Below are positions 16,815-24,564 of a stretch of DNA of 30,963 nt, piece by piece (the first letter of the stretch is position 1; every line of letters starts with the position of its first letter). The position numbers and the translations under genes were made by a program. The stretch covers positions 1-30,963 of the forward strand of contig CABQJJ010000014.1 in the NCBI GenBank assembly GCA_902464485.1. Reading direction: 5' to 3'. This DNA comes from an uncultured Collinsella sp. (lineage in GTDB: Bacteria; Actinomycetota; Coriobacteriia; Coriobacteriales; Coriobacteriaceae). The notes under the pieces were generated by a model. The model worked only from the letters and a program-made list of their open reading frames with translations. It made no database searches and was not told where the DNA came from.

Positions 16815-18629
16815 TCATTCACCTCGCTCGTATGTATCGAGGTATTCCTGCTTGAGCGTCTGCGAGGACGACTTGATCTTTTCCACGAGCGTGCCGGCCT
16901 CGATGAAGTAGAACGAGTTGGTGAGGTCTGCCAGGTCGTCGAGCAGATGGCTTGAAATGAGCACGCTTCGTCCCCGCGCCACCTCGCTGCGCATCGCGTC
17001 GCAGGAGGTTTTCCGCTTTCCCGGATCGAGGCCGTTCAGCGGTTCATCGAGGATGAGGTACGGGCAATCGGTCGATATCGCCATGGCAAGCTTTACCTGC
17101 TGCTTCATTCCTGTCGAGAGTTTACGGGTCGGCTTGTCGAGATATGGGGAGATTCCGAGGGAGCTGCAGAGCGAGTCGATGTCGGCGGCCGATTTCCACG
17201 CCTCCCTAACGAAAGCAAGGTGCTCGTGGGCCGATAGCGTGGGATAGAGATCCGCGCTGCCCGAAGAGCTCAGGTAGACGAGTTCTGCAAATTCGGCTGA
17301 TCGACGTTGGCAGATTCCGTCTGCCGCCAGGCTTCCCGAGCGGATGCGGGTGGGAAATTGGCCCGACAGCGCTTCAAGAAGGGTGGTTTTCCCCGAGCCG
17401 TTGGGAGCAACGAGGCCCGCCGCCGTTCCCGGGCTCAGGAAAAGCGACCCGATTGAAAGTATCGTCGTGCTTCCGTATCCCACGCTCGCGTCCAGAAGCT
17501 CGAGCCCATGGTGCTTTTTCGCGGGTCCAGGCTGTTTGGGGGAACGTGTCGCAACGGCGCCGACCGTAAAAAAGACCGCGACGTATGCCAGGGCCACGGC
17601 AAGCATCGATGCGCTGCCTGAACCGGAGCCAATGAATTCTGTCGGGAAGCATCCTACGTAACCCGTTGCCTCGATAGGCGAGAATACGGCCAGCGGCAGG
17701 AGCCCGAGCACGGCATTATGCCCTAGTGCCGAATCGGACAGTAACGGGAATGCCGGGGCCGCGACAAGCAGCGCGGAGGTAAGGGGGCCCGCGAGGACGC
17801 GCCTCGTTGCGGTCGATAGGACGGCGGAGCAAACGGATATCAAGGTTCCGCCCGCAAGCAGCGCGAGAAGCAGGGCTGTGAAGACGTTTCCCGCGGTCGT
17901 GGTGGTAAGCGCGCCGTCATGGAAGAAGGCGATCGGGTACCCAATTTGCCCGAAGCCGTTTAGGGCCAAGGCGTAAATGCCCCCGGGTGCGAGGCCGGCG
18001 AGGAGCATCGCGGTCCCCGCGGCGATTATCGAAAACACGATCTGGATAAGGCGCCGGAATTTGGGCACGGGCGCCTTTGCCGCCAGGGTCCCGGGCCTTG
18101 TGGCGCCGAGCACGAGTATCGACGAGAGAAGGAAGGGGATGAAGGGAAGGAAAGACGGCGCCGTGGCAATGGCGTAAGGCAGGAAGGAAAGGAATGGCAG
18201 GTCGTTTGCGGAGGCCGGGATATCCGTGATGCCGGAGCTGCTCAGGGCACGGCAATATGCGAGCGCTGCGTCATTGGTCTCTTGGTCTCCCACGATGGAC
18301 CCGGATTGGAAGCCTTCGCCCATGAGCGCGTAGTAGCTCTCGGCAGAATCGAGAAAGGCGGCGTCGGTTTGAGCGGCGAGAGCGGCGTTCGCGTATCTTG
18401 CAAGCTCCGCGTCATTTTGCTGCTCTGGAGATAGGTCTGTGCCGCTGGCCTGGGGCGCGCGCGTATTGAATGCGTCGACAAAGCTCTGCATGCCCTGTTT
18501 CATAAAGAAGGGCCCGTAGATGGGTGAATTGAACGCAATGGGGACGGAAAAGGCTGCAGCGAGAACGAGCGTACAAATCCATACGGCCTTGTCTCTTAGG
18601 ATTAGTTTGAGAAGAAGTCGACAGTACAT
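16815..18629 (-). CDS. ABC transporter, permease fused to ATPase
   Basis: A 604-residue half-transporter. The N-terminal permease has a first helix at about 15-33, an extracellular domain (about 35-145) and roughly six further helices up to 358. The ATPase follows: Walker A GLVAPNGSGKTT (405-416), signature LSTGMKQQ (504-511), Walker B YLILDEP (524-530), switch His 561. The permease contains ALNGFGQIGYPIAFF (222-236) and VFSPIEATGYVGCF, both matching landmarks in the two-module permease upstream. The ATPase tail EYLDTYERGE resembles the end of the neighbouring ATPase. It is likely a homodimer that exports, or protects against, a peptide. Permease-first fusion is unusual for this ABC type. The ATG at 18629 follows AGGTG at 7 nt. 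The stop is next to the peptide A start. Confidence 0.88.
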   Translation of the reverse strand: MYCRLLLKLILRDKAVWICTLVLAAAFSVPIAFNSPIYGPFFMKQGMQSFVDAFNTRAPQASGTDLSPEQQNDAELARYANAALAAQTDAAFLDSAESYYALMGEGFQSGSIVGDQETNDAALAYCRALSSSGITDIPASANDLPFLSFLPYAIATAPSFLPFIPFLLSSILVLGATRPGTLAAKAPVPKFRRLIQIVFSIIAAGTAMLLAGLAPGGIYALALNGFGQIGYPIAFFHDGALTTTTAGNVFTALLLALLAGGTLISVCSAVLSTATRRVLAGPLTSALLVAAPAFPLLSDSALGHNAVLGLLPLAVFSPIEATGYVGCFPTEFIGSGSGSASMLAVALAYVAVFFTVGAVATRSPKQPGPAKKHHGLELLDASVGYGSTTILSIGSLFLSPGTAAGLVAPNGSGKTTLLEALSGQFPTRIRSGSLAADGICQRRSAEFAELVYLSSSGSADLYPTLSAHEHLAFVREAWKSAADIDSLCSSLGISPYLDKPTRKLSTGMKQQVKLAMAISTDCPYLILDEPLNGLDPGKRKTSCDAMRSEVARGRSVLISSHLLDDLADLTNSFYFIEAGTLVEKIKSSSQTLKQEYLDTYERGE

Positions 18630-18663
18630 TTAGAAGCACCTACGTTCCTCAAAGAATTGTTAG

Positions 18664-18675
18664 ATTAAAAGTAAC
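18664..18675 (-). promoter_or_regulatory. Shared GTTACTTTT-AA box upstream of the fused ABC gene
   Basis: GTTACTTTTAAT on the minus strand, 35-46 bp before the start codon. The same word (GTTACTTTTTAA) lies upstream of peptide B at 22273-22262. It may be a shared operator or part of a promoter; the following TAATCT could serve as a -10. Confidence 0.4.
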
Positions 18676-18782
18676 AGACCGGATGAAGATACGTGCGACG
18701 GGGGCGAGGCGAATGGCTGAGCGGTATCGATATGCGGGTTCAACGGTATCACATTGGCCACATAGATTTTTAACTTGCATTT

Positions 18783-19523
18783 CTACCCGCCCTTTTCGTA
18801 GAGTCGCCGATACGTGCTTAGCGCACCCTCGGCGCGTCCGGCAGGCTTTGCGAAATGGGATCCAGGAGACTTCGGCGCAGCATCATCTTGCGGAATGCTT
18901 CTAATGAGCCTCCCATCCTTCAAAAACAGAATCTCATCGCACAGCCTATCGACCGAATCCAAGATGTGGGATGACATGATGATGCACGTACCAGAATCGG
19001 CCAGCTTCCTGAGAATCTCGGAATGCAAGTCCACCCTGCTGGGGTCGAGCGCGTTCATGGGCTCATCTAATAGAAGGTACCGCGCGCCCGTCGCATACGC
19101 AATCGCCAGGGTAAGCTGCTGCTTCATGCCCTGGCTCAGAGTGCGGATCCTCATCTTCGCGAACTCGCCTATCTGCGTTTGTTCCACTATCTCTTCGATA
19201 TCGCGAGCATGCGGCCACATATCGCAAACCATCTTGAGGTGATCTTCCGCACGCAATCCGGGATACAGCAGCGTCCCCTCACCAGGTGCATAGAAGATCA
19301 TAGAACGGACCTCTCTCGCACCCGTACCCTGCACCTCATCCAGAACGATGCTCCCGTCCACGCGAGGACCCGGCAAACCTGCCATCGCACGCAGCAACGT
19401 CGTCTTTCCATGCCCGTTCGGAGCGACGAGACCGTAGACCGTACCCGGGGCAAACTCAGCGTTCACCGAATCTACGAGCACCTTCTTTCCATAAGAGATC
19501 GTCAGCGTTTGAAGGTCAATCAT
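18783..19523 (-). CDS. ABC transporter ATPase (peptide B cassette)
   Basis: A 246-residue stand-alone ATPase: Walker A GLVAPNGHGKTT (31-42), signature LSQGMKQQ (129-136), Walker B YLLLDEP (149-155), D-loop NALDP, switch His 186. It is the energy module for the two-module permease encoded just upstream. The tail STYRRLYEKGG resembles that of the fused transporter, and the Walker A context GLVAPNG.GKTTLL is shared, supporting common descent. The frame begins with an ATG at 19532 that overlaps the permease stop (ATGA), but AAAGGGG lies directly against it. The ATG at 19523, with 9 nt spacing, is the better start. About 150 bp separates it from the fused ABC gene. Confidence 0.9.
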   Translation of the reverse strand: MIDLQTLTISYGKKVLVDSVNAEFAPGTVYGLVAPNGHGKTTLLRAMAGLPGPRVDGSIVLDEVQGTGAREVRSMIFYAPGEGTLLYPGLRAEDHLKMVCDMWPHARDIEEIVEQTQIGEFAKMRIRTLSQGMKQQLTLAIAYATGARYLLLDEPMNALDPSRVDLHSEILRKLADSGTCIIMSSHILDSVDRLCDEILFLKDGRLIRSIPQDDAAPKSPGSHFAKPAGRAEGALSTYRRLYEKGG

Positions 19524-19528
19524 CGAGA

Positions 19529-21751
19529 TCATCCCCTTTCGATCTTTGGAACACTCAGGCGCACCATCAACGGAGATACGGCGCCCAAGACCACCAGCAG
19601 AGCGCCCGATGCGCCGACGACCTCTCCAAAAGGCATCGCGTTCGTCCCTCGCCCAAGGAACCCAATCGTCCCCACCTGGGAAGCGGGATCAAACGAGGCG
19701 AATGGAGCCAGCAGCGCGACGCCCATGCCCACGCTTTCAACATGAGCGCTCAACGAACCCAACACCAAGAGAACCGCGCAAACCATTCCGGTGACAACGG
19801 GGTTGCGGCTAATCGCTGCTGTCAACGCAGCGACGACGGAAATCACGCCGTATGCCATGACCAGCAACGGAATACTGCACAACACCGCCTCCCCCACCAT
19901 GGACGTTGTCGAAGCTCCCGCCCGAATGAGAGCGACGGGATACTCCGATCCACCCGCACCGTTCTTAATCACGGACACAACGACAGCGGGAACCATCGAC
20001 ACCAAAAGCAGCACCAAGCCAAGCAGGAGAGCCAGCGCAACAGCCGTCAGAAAACGCACATGCGCTGTTGCGGGGATCTGGAGAACCAGAAGGGAACGAC
20101 ACTGCAGGTGGGTGCACGCGAGCGATGTGACAACCACGGGCAACAGCAAAAATAAGGAGGGAAGCGCTGCCTGGAGATACGAAAGGAGGATTAATGGGGG
20201 CATCTTCGTACTTAACTCGTAAACCTTGGGGTCCGGCAAGCTCGCGATCGACTCAAGCAGAAGGGCGCGCGCCTCCGCACGAGAAGGAGTATCCGGCTCG
20301 ATTCCGATCGATTGCAGGAGAGTCGCATCTGCCGCGCCCAGCTCACCTCGAGCGCGCTCGTACGTCGCAAGGCTTCGAAACCCCTCCACAGGCATAGGCG
20401 CGTACACGAAACCCGAAAGAGCATCCCGCATGTCTTCCAGGGCCGCTTTGCCCTCGACGTCCATATTCGCAGCGTTCTGCTCTAGATACCGATCTATTGA
20501 ACGGAGCTCCCCATCCCTATACCGAACAGCGGAAACGTTATCAGCGTCAGGAAACATCTCGACCAGAGCCGGGGCCAGCATCGTCGTCGACATTGCAATC
20601 GCGCATACGGCGAGGGTAGGAGAACGCAGGAGCAGTTTCCCCATCGTTCTTACGTATGCAACGGCGGAGGCACAAGCGCTCGAACGAGTTGCCGTTCTCG
20701 ATGCAGTGAAGGAACCTCTCTCAAGACAAATCGGGGATATCGGGCACGCGCAGCCGCTCTTTCCAGCAACGCAAAGCAGGCTAATTGCCAGCACCTCGAT
20801 CCCGATTGCGCATACGAGGGCAATCGCGCCACGCTCGAAGCAAAGTCCAGGCAGATTCACTATCTGCGTTGTCGGGTACGGGCTATAGGCGCCGACGGTC
20901 AACTCAGTGTTCGCATACGTAAGGGGATTCAACAGGGCGAACTCACGTAAAGCGATGGATCTTCCGTAATACCCGGGAACCATCGTCACCCCCATCAGGG
21001 CACATACGAACACGATTCCAAGCGTAGGGTTATTGGCAATCTTCACGGCAAGGTGAACGACAAGCGAGATGAACGCTGCCACCAAGAATTGCAAGATGGC
21101 CGTCTGCGCGAACACCAGCCAAGCCGGTTTGATAACCGGAGTCGCATATTGAATGTAGCCTATCGGATAGAACGGCGAGCCCGGGCCATTCTTCACAAGC
21201 GCGGCGATTATCCCTGGAAGATTGATGGCGAGGACGGCAAGCATTGCAAAAACACTCGCCCATACGCTCGATGCAACAAGTCTACCCAGCTCGCCCATCG
21301 GTGCCTGGATGATGAGCTTTTCACGTTTGTTAAGACGCGCGGCAAGGAACGAGACGGCAACGGCCGTTGCGACCCATAGCAAGTACTCCTTCGATCCGTC
21401 ATAATAGGTGTACTCTCCATCCGATATCTGCAGAAACGGAAGTAGGGGAGAGAGCGGTGCCAAGATAAGACGTCCCGCGGCAAGAGGGTACAGAAGCGCG
21501 GGCATGCTTGATGAAGAGGTATAGACACCGTCCTCCCCCGCATTCACAAGCGCATCCGCATAGGATGCTGACAATTCCTGCTCAACACGGGTTATTCCCG
21601 ACTCGAGGTATTCGACCCGTCCGTCGATGCCAGCCGCGCTCCTGAAGACGGGCAGAGCACAAAGAACCATCAACGCAACAACGACAACACAGAGCGACCT
21701 GGAGGAGAGAAGCGACCTAAAGATCGCCTTCGAGATTTTGAGCATATTCAT
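19529..21751 (-). CDS. Two-module ABC permease (peptide B cassette)
   Basis: A 740-residue membrane protein made of two copies of one permease module. The first (about 1-340) has VKNGPGSPFYPIG, then IANNPTLGIVF and LLNPLTYANTELTVGAY. The second (about 365-740) has VIKNGAGGSEYPVAL, ISRNPVVTGMV and SFDPASQVGTIGF in the same order. Each begins with one helix followed by an extracellular segment of 90-130 residues. The size and context resemble the 'bacteriocin-associated integral membrane protein' of lactococcin-972-type loci, offered as analogy. The start chosen is the ATG at 21751 (AAGG 6 nt upstream). The 22 extra residues from 21817 would be encoded by an intergenic hairpin. The frame overlaps the ATPase start region by a few bases. 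Confidence 0.85.
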   Translation of the reverse strand: MNMLKISKAIFRSLLSSRSLCVVVVALMVLCALPVFRSAAGIDGRVEYLESGITRVEQELSASYADALVNAGEDGVYTSSSSMPALLYPLAAGRLILAPLSPLLPFLQISDGEYTYYDGSKEYLLWVATAVAVSFLAARLNKREKLIIQAPMGELGRLVASSVWASVFAMLAVLAINLPGIIAALVKNGPGSPFYPIGYIQYATPVIKPAWLVFAQTAILQFLVAAFISLVVHLAVKIANNPTLGIVFVCALMGVTMVPGYYGRSIALREFALLNPLTYANTELTVGAYSPYPTTQIVNLPGLCFERGAIALVCAIGIEVLAISLLCVAGKSGCACPISPICLERGSFTASRTATRSSACASAVAYVRTMGKLLLRSPTLAVCAIAMSTTMLAPALVEMFPDADNVSAVRYRDGELRSIDRYLEQNAANMDVEGKAALEDMRDALSGFVYAPMPVEGFRSLATYERARGELGAADATLLQSIGIEPDTPSRAEARALLLESIASLPDPKVYELSTKMPPLILLSYLQAALPSLFLLLPVVVTSLACTHLQCRSLLVLQIPATAHVRFLTAVALALLLGLVLLLVSMVPAVVVSVIKNGAGGSEYPVALIRAGASTTSMVGEAVLCSIPLLVMAYGVISVVAALTAAISRNPVVTGMVCAVLLVLGSLSAHVESVGMGVALLAPFASFDPASQVGTIGFLGRGTNAMPFGEVVGASGALLVVLGAVSPLMVRLSVPKIERG

Positions 21752-21782
21752 CGCCAACCTTAACCTCATCCAGTCGGAACAG

Positions 21783-21809
21783 AAGGGCCGAACAAAATGC
21801 TCGGCCCTT
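21783..21809 (-). promoter_or_regulatory. Intergenic hairpin between peptide B and its permease
   Basis: AAGGGCCGA (21783-21791) and TCGGCCCTT (21801-21809) form a perfect 9-bp stem with a 9-nt loop, 9 bp past the peptide stop, without a T-tract. In many bacteriocin operons such a hairpin keeps peptide mRNA above transporter mRNA; that role is inferred. Confidence 0.6.
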
Positions 21810-21817
21810 CCTCGCAT

Positions 21818-22183
21818 CTAGTAGGTGCTATAGACAAATTGCCATTTATCAGTTGTGCCAAGAACACCACAGGAGCACATTGCAGCGAGGCGGGATTCCC
21901 TATGATGCGCGGATCGGCGATAGCCATTTCGGTAGGAGATCGTCTTGTAAGAGATGTTGAACATCGAGATGCTGTGCCCGCTTACGCCGCGAGGACAGCT
22001 GTAGCTCCAGTAGGTATCGACGACGTCGTCCGTATACCCGAGGGGCTCAACGAGGGCACACTGGCTGCTCTCCTGGGAAGGAGGCATCGGGGTATCCGCA
22101 AAAGCGGGGGCTCCCGGCAGCAACAGACAAAGAGCGAGGCCGAGGAAAACCAAGAGCTTACACGACTTAACAGTACTGAACAT
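21818..22183 (-). CDS. Secreted peptide B, bacteriocin-like, not recognised
   Basis: A 121-residue preprotein. The signal peptide is clear (MFSTVKSCKLLVFLGLALCL then LLPGAPAFA, cleavage about residue 29-30), leaving about 91 residues. The mature part has four Cys: one in SSQCALVE, one in SYSCPRG and two in AAMCSCG. It is rich in Ser and Tyr, has a basic stretch RNGYRRSAHHRESR, and ends TDKWQFVYSTY. The aromatic end recalls peptide A, but I see no alignable domain. The Cys count suggests disulfides. The ATG at 22183 follows GGAGAGG; the upstream TTG reading is rejected. It is first in the leftward operon, ahead of permease and ATPase, the layout of lactococcin-972-like loci. Alternatives are a signalling pheromone or a cell-surface stress peptide. 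Confidence 0.75.
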   Translation of the reverse strand: MFSTVKSCKLLVFLGLALCLLLPGAPAFADTPMPPSQESSQCALVEPLGYTDDVVDTYWSYSCPRGVSGHSISMFNISYKTISYRNGYRRSAHHRESRLAAMCSCGVLGTTDKWQFVYSTY

Positions 22184-22231
22184 AATCCTCTCCAATCTAG
22201 AGGGGTTTCGGTTGCAGCACGCTGTGATTAC

Positions 22232-22260
22232 TTGCCGGCAAAGTCAATTTAACATAAACT
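22232..22260 (+). promoter_or_regulatory. Promoter of the DUF2975-regulator pair
   Basis: TTGCCG (22232-22237), 17-nt spacer, TAAACT (22255-22260), about 45 bp before the start codon on the plus strand. Confidence 0.5.
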
Positions 22261-22265
22261 GTTAA
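22249..22265. promoter_or_regulatory. Perfect palindrome in the divergent promoter region
   Basis: TTAACA-TAAAC-TGTTAA overlaps the plus-strand -10 and adjoins the GTTACTTTTTAA box (22273-22262) of the minus strand. This is a good position for an operator bound by the nearby HTH protein. Confidence 0.55.
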
Positions 22266-22303
22266 AAAGTAACCTGAGTTTTTTAAATTCTTCGGAGGTT
22301 ATT

Positions 22304-22816
22304 ATGAGTTCCGACAATCGCACTCCCCGGCTTCATTCCTTCCGCATCGCATGTGCGATAGCCTCTGCGACCCTTTGCGCCACCGCCATCGCACAAGTGG
22401 CGTTCTCCTTAAAGCCAGCAATCGAAGTGCTCGACAACCCTGTAATTGCAGACTCCCCCGCGTATCCAGCCCTTGCGATCTCGACATTGGTCCCTGCCGT
22501 CATCGGTATCGCTACGACCATCCTCAGCGCCGTTCTCGTGTGGACGATCAAGAGCGGAGACCCCTTCAAGAAAGGGTCTGCGACATGCTTGAAGGTGCTC
22601 GGCATTCTCTTCGTTGTTCAAGCTGCCACCAGCCTCTACGCCGGCTCACTCAAAACCTCCGTTTCGATGTTTGGCGGCGAGGGGGCCGTCGGCGCCCAAG
22701 AGATCGCTTCATCATTCGATTGGACCTCTCTGGTTCTCGGCATCGTCCTGTTCATGCTTTCCCAGCTCTTCTTGTACGCCCGAGAGCTGTACCTCGACTC
22801 CGACGAGATTGCGTAA
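22304..22816 (+). CDS. DUF2975-like four-helix membrane protein
   Basis: A 170-residue protein with four predicted membrane segments (about 14-34, 57-83, 93-115, 138-160), and the segment IKSGDPFKKGSATCLKVLGIL between helices 2 and 3. That motif, the size, and an XRE/HTH_26 gene following 9 bp later are the hallmarks of the DUF2975 family (such as YoaS with YozG in Bacillus). Its function is not established; a membrane sensor or an anti-regulator is usually assumed. The ATG at 22304 follows CGGAGG at 5 nt. It is divergent from the peptide B operon, with about 120 bp of shared control region. Confidence 0.75.
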   Translation: MSSDNRTPRLHSFRIACAIASATLCATAIAQVAFSLKPAIEVLDNPVIADSPAYPALAISTLVPAVIGIATTILSAVLVWTIKSGDPFKKGSATCLKVLGILFVVQAATSLYAGSLKTSVSMFGGEGAVGAQEIASSFDWTSLVLGIVLFMLSQLFLYARELYLDSDEIA

Positions 22817-22825
22817 GGAAACGCC

Positions 22826-23077
22826 ATGCCCGTAATTGTTCGCCTCGACAAGATCATGGCCGAGCGAAAGATTTCCTCGAACGAACTTGCCGAAAGGATT
22901 GGAACCACGCCCGTGAACCTGTCCCGTATTAAAAAAGGGCATATTCGCGGCATTCGCTTCAACACACTCGAGCAGCTATGCCTCGCCCTTCGTTGCCAAC
23001 CCGGAGACCTTCTCGAAGTCATGAGCGAAGAGGATGCCCGAAAGGAGTTCGGACTCGATTGGTCCGCCGAGGATTAG
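22826..23077 (+). CDS. XRE-type HTH regulator (HTH_26)
   Basis: An 83-residue Cro/C1-like DNA-binding protein. The five-helix domain spans about 5-66: LDKIMAERKISSNELAERIG, turn TTPVNLSRIKKG, recognition-helix region, then NTLEQLCLALRCQPGDLLEV. A short acidic tail follows. It probably binds operators in the divergent promoter region, pairing with the DUF2975-like membrane protein encoded just before. The ATG follows AAGGAA. The TAG at 23075-23077 is directly followed, in the same reading frame, by the truncated recombinase, so the gene sits exactly at a rearrangement junction. Confidence 0.9.
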   Translation: MPVIVRLDKIMAERKISSNELAERIGTTPVNLSRIKKGHIRGIRFNTLEQLCLALRCQPGDLLEVMSEEDARKEFGLDWSAED

Positions 23078-23803
23078 AGGGCGGTCGTACTCGCCCTGCA
23101 CACGGGGATGCGAATCGGCGAGGTCTGCGGCCTTCGGTGGTGCGATGTGGATTTCGAGACGGGCCTGATCTCGATCAGACACTCGGTGGCGTACGCGAAG
23201 GGAATGGGTTCGTTCATCAAGGACACCAAGACCCATGACGCCAGGGGTATCCCCATCGACCCGGTCGGCCTACTCCCCTTCCTGAAGGAGACCCACGAGA
23301 TCGACTGCGGAAAGCTGCGCTTGCGCGGCCTTACCGGGGCGGTCGAGATCGGGGACTGCTACATCCTGTCGGAGCCGGGCGCGACCTTCGCGACGACAAG
23401 CTATATCCGCAGGGCGTTCAAGACGTTCTCGGAGACCAACGGCCTCATGGGCACCAACGACGAGCTGATCACGTTCCACGGCCTTCGCCACACGTTCGCA
23501 ACGCAGTGGATCCGCCAAGGCGGCGATATCAAGGCGCTCCAATCGATCCTCGGCCACAAGGACGCCATGGCGACGCTCAACGTCTACGCCGACATCGAGC
23601 CCATCTCCAAAATCCATAACATGCTGCGCGCCACGCCGTGCCTTTGGCGCGGGCACCTCGGGCCGAGGGTCGATCCGGGTCCCATGTTCCAACAGAGGAT
23701 CCAGGAGTCCATCGAGACGCTCCAGGCGTTCGGCTACGGCATCACCGAGCCGGACGACCGAAATATCGCCATACGCGACGTGAAGACGAACAGTTGGCTC
23801 TAG
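23078..23803 (+). pseudogene. Tyrosine recombinase/integrase, C-terminal fragment
   Basis: Phage-integrase catalytic domain without its N-terminal DNA-binding part. Coding similarity begins right after the HTH stop (RAVVLALHTGMRIGE). It contains the first catalytic Arg (TGMRIGEVCGLRW), HGLRHTFATQW (His-x-x-Arg), LGHKDAMATLNVYAD with the third His and the nucleophile Tyr. A 50-residue tail follows. Integrases of this kind are about 350-450 residues; roughly 150-200 are missing. A product could start at the ATG at 23108 (231 residues), but no good ribosome site is seen and the arm-binding domain would be absent, so it is probably inactive. It lies 152 bp before the right 64-bp repeat, the usual position of an integrase next to its attachment site. 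Confidence 0.85.
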
Positions 23804-23954
23804 CTCACCGAGTACGCGGCAGTGCTGGGCCCATCCCAACTGAGGTCATGGTGGTCCGATAGGGGCGCCGCCCGCGGCATGCGCCGCGGAGCGGTATCCC
23901 CTACCGAAGGGCGGGGATGCCCTCCGCTTCCAGTTCGGAATCAGCCGTCGGAGG
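23804..23954. other. Region between recombinase fragment and right repeat, no gene
   Basis: GC-rich sequence with small inverted repeats (CCGCGG occurrences at about 23873 and 23884). No coding frame is supported. Confidence 0.4.
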
Positions 23955-24018
23955 CGTTCGGCTGACTGCGGGAACGGCCTGTCCGCTCAATGTGTTCGGC
24001 TGAGATCGGAAATCAACC
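23955..24018 (+). repeat. 64-bp direct repeat, right copy (candidate attachment site)
   Basis: Direct copy of 16326-16389 with two substitutions. Similarity stops abruptly at both ends. It separates the recombinase fragment from the conserved ACT-domain and citrate synthase genes. Confidence 0.7.
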
Positions 24019-24129
24019 CAACACGAGCCGGACACGCGCCAGACGGCTCTTCCCCGTGCGGCCTTCCCCCTTACGCTCATGTTGCAGGCATGTAACGCCG
24101 CAGCGAGCGCGCCTTTTTTGCGCCAGACA

Positions 24130-24152
24130 GGTACAATGATGAACACTGTACC
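24130..24152 (+). promoter_or_regulatory. Candidate promoter/operator of the ACT-citrate synthase unit
   Basis: TACAAT (24132-24137) could be a -10; it is inside an inverted repeat GGTACA..TGTACC (24130-24152). No good -35 was found. Confidence 0.35.
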
Positions 24153-24199
24153 GTAGCGGAGCGCCCCGCGCGCGCCGCAACCACGCGAAAGGGTTTCCC

Positions 24200-24487
24200 A
24201 TGGCCGAGATCTCGTCCTCCCGTATCGTCATCACCGTCCTTGGCAAGAACCGCCCCGGCATCGTCGCCGGCGTCACCCGTGTTCTGGGCGAGGCCAACGT
24301 CGACATCCGCGACATTACGCAGTCCATTATCGAGGACATCTTCACCATGACCATGCTGGCCGATACCGCCGAGTCCAAGCTCGACTTCGCCGAGCTGCAG
24401 AAGGCGCTGGCCGAGGCCGGCGAGCTTTCGGGCGTCAACGTGTCCATCCAGCGCGAGGACGTCTTCAACTTTATGTACCGCCTGTAG
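24200..24487 (+). CDS. ACT-domain protein, UPF0237 type
   Basis: A 95-residue protein consisting of one ACT domain (RIVITVLGKNRPGIVAGVTR at 8-27, ANVDIRDITQSIIEDIFTM at 32-50) and a short tail ending FNFMYRL. ACT domains bind amino acids or similar small ligands and regulate enzymes. Members of this group are related to the glycine-cleavage regulator GcvR and lie next to a DUF711/UPF0210 gene in many genomes; that partner is absent here. The next gene is citrate synthase, 77 bp downstream on the same strand. The ATG at 24200 gives the normal family length of about 90. Confidence 0.9.
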   Translation: MAEISSSRIVITVLGKNRPGIVAGVTRVLGEANVDIRDITQSIIEDIFTMTMLADTAESKLDFAELQKALAEAGELSGVNVSIQREDVFNFMYRL

Positions 24488-24564
24488 CGAGCAAGCCGCT
24501 GGGGATAGCCTGACGCGCGCATGCCCATGCAAGTCACCCCGATGCGGCCCGGAGAGGAGCGCGC

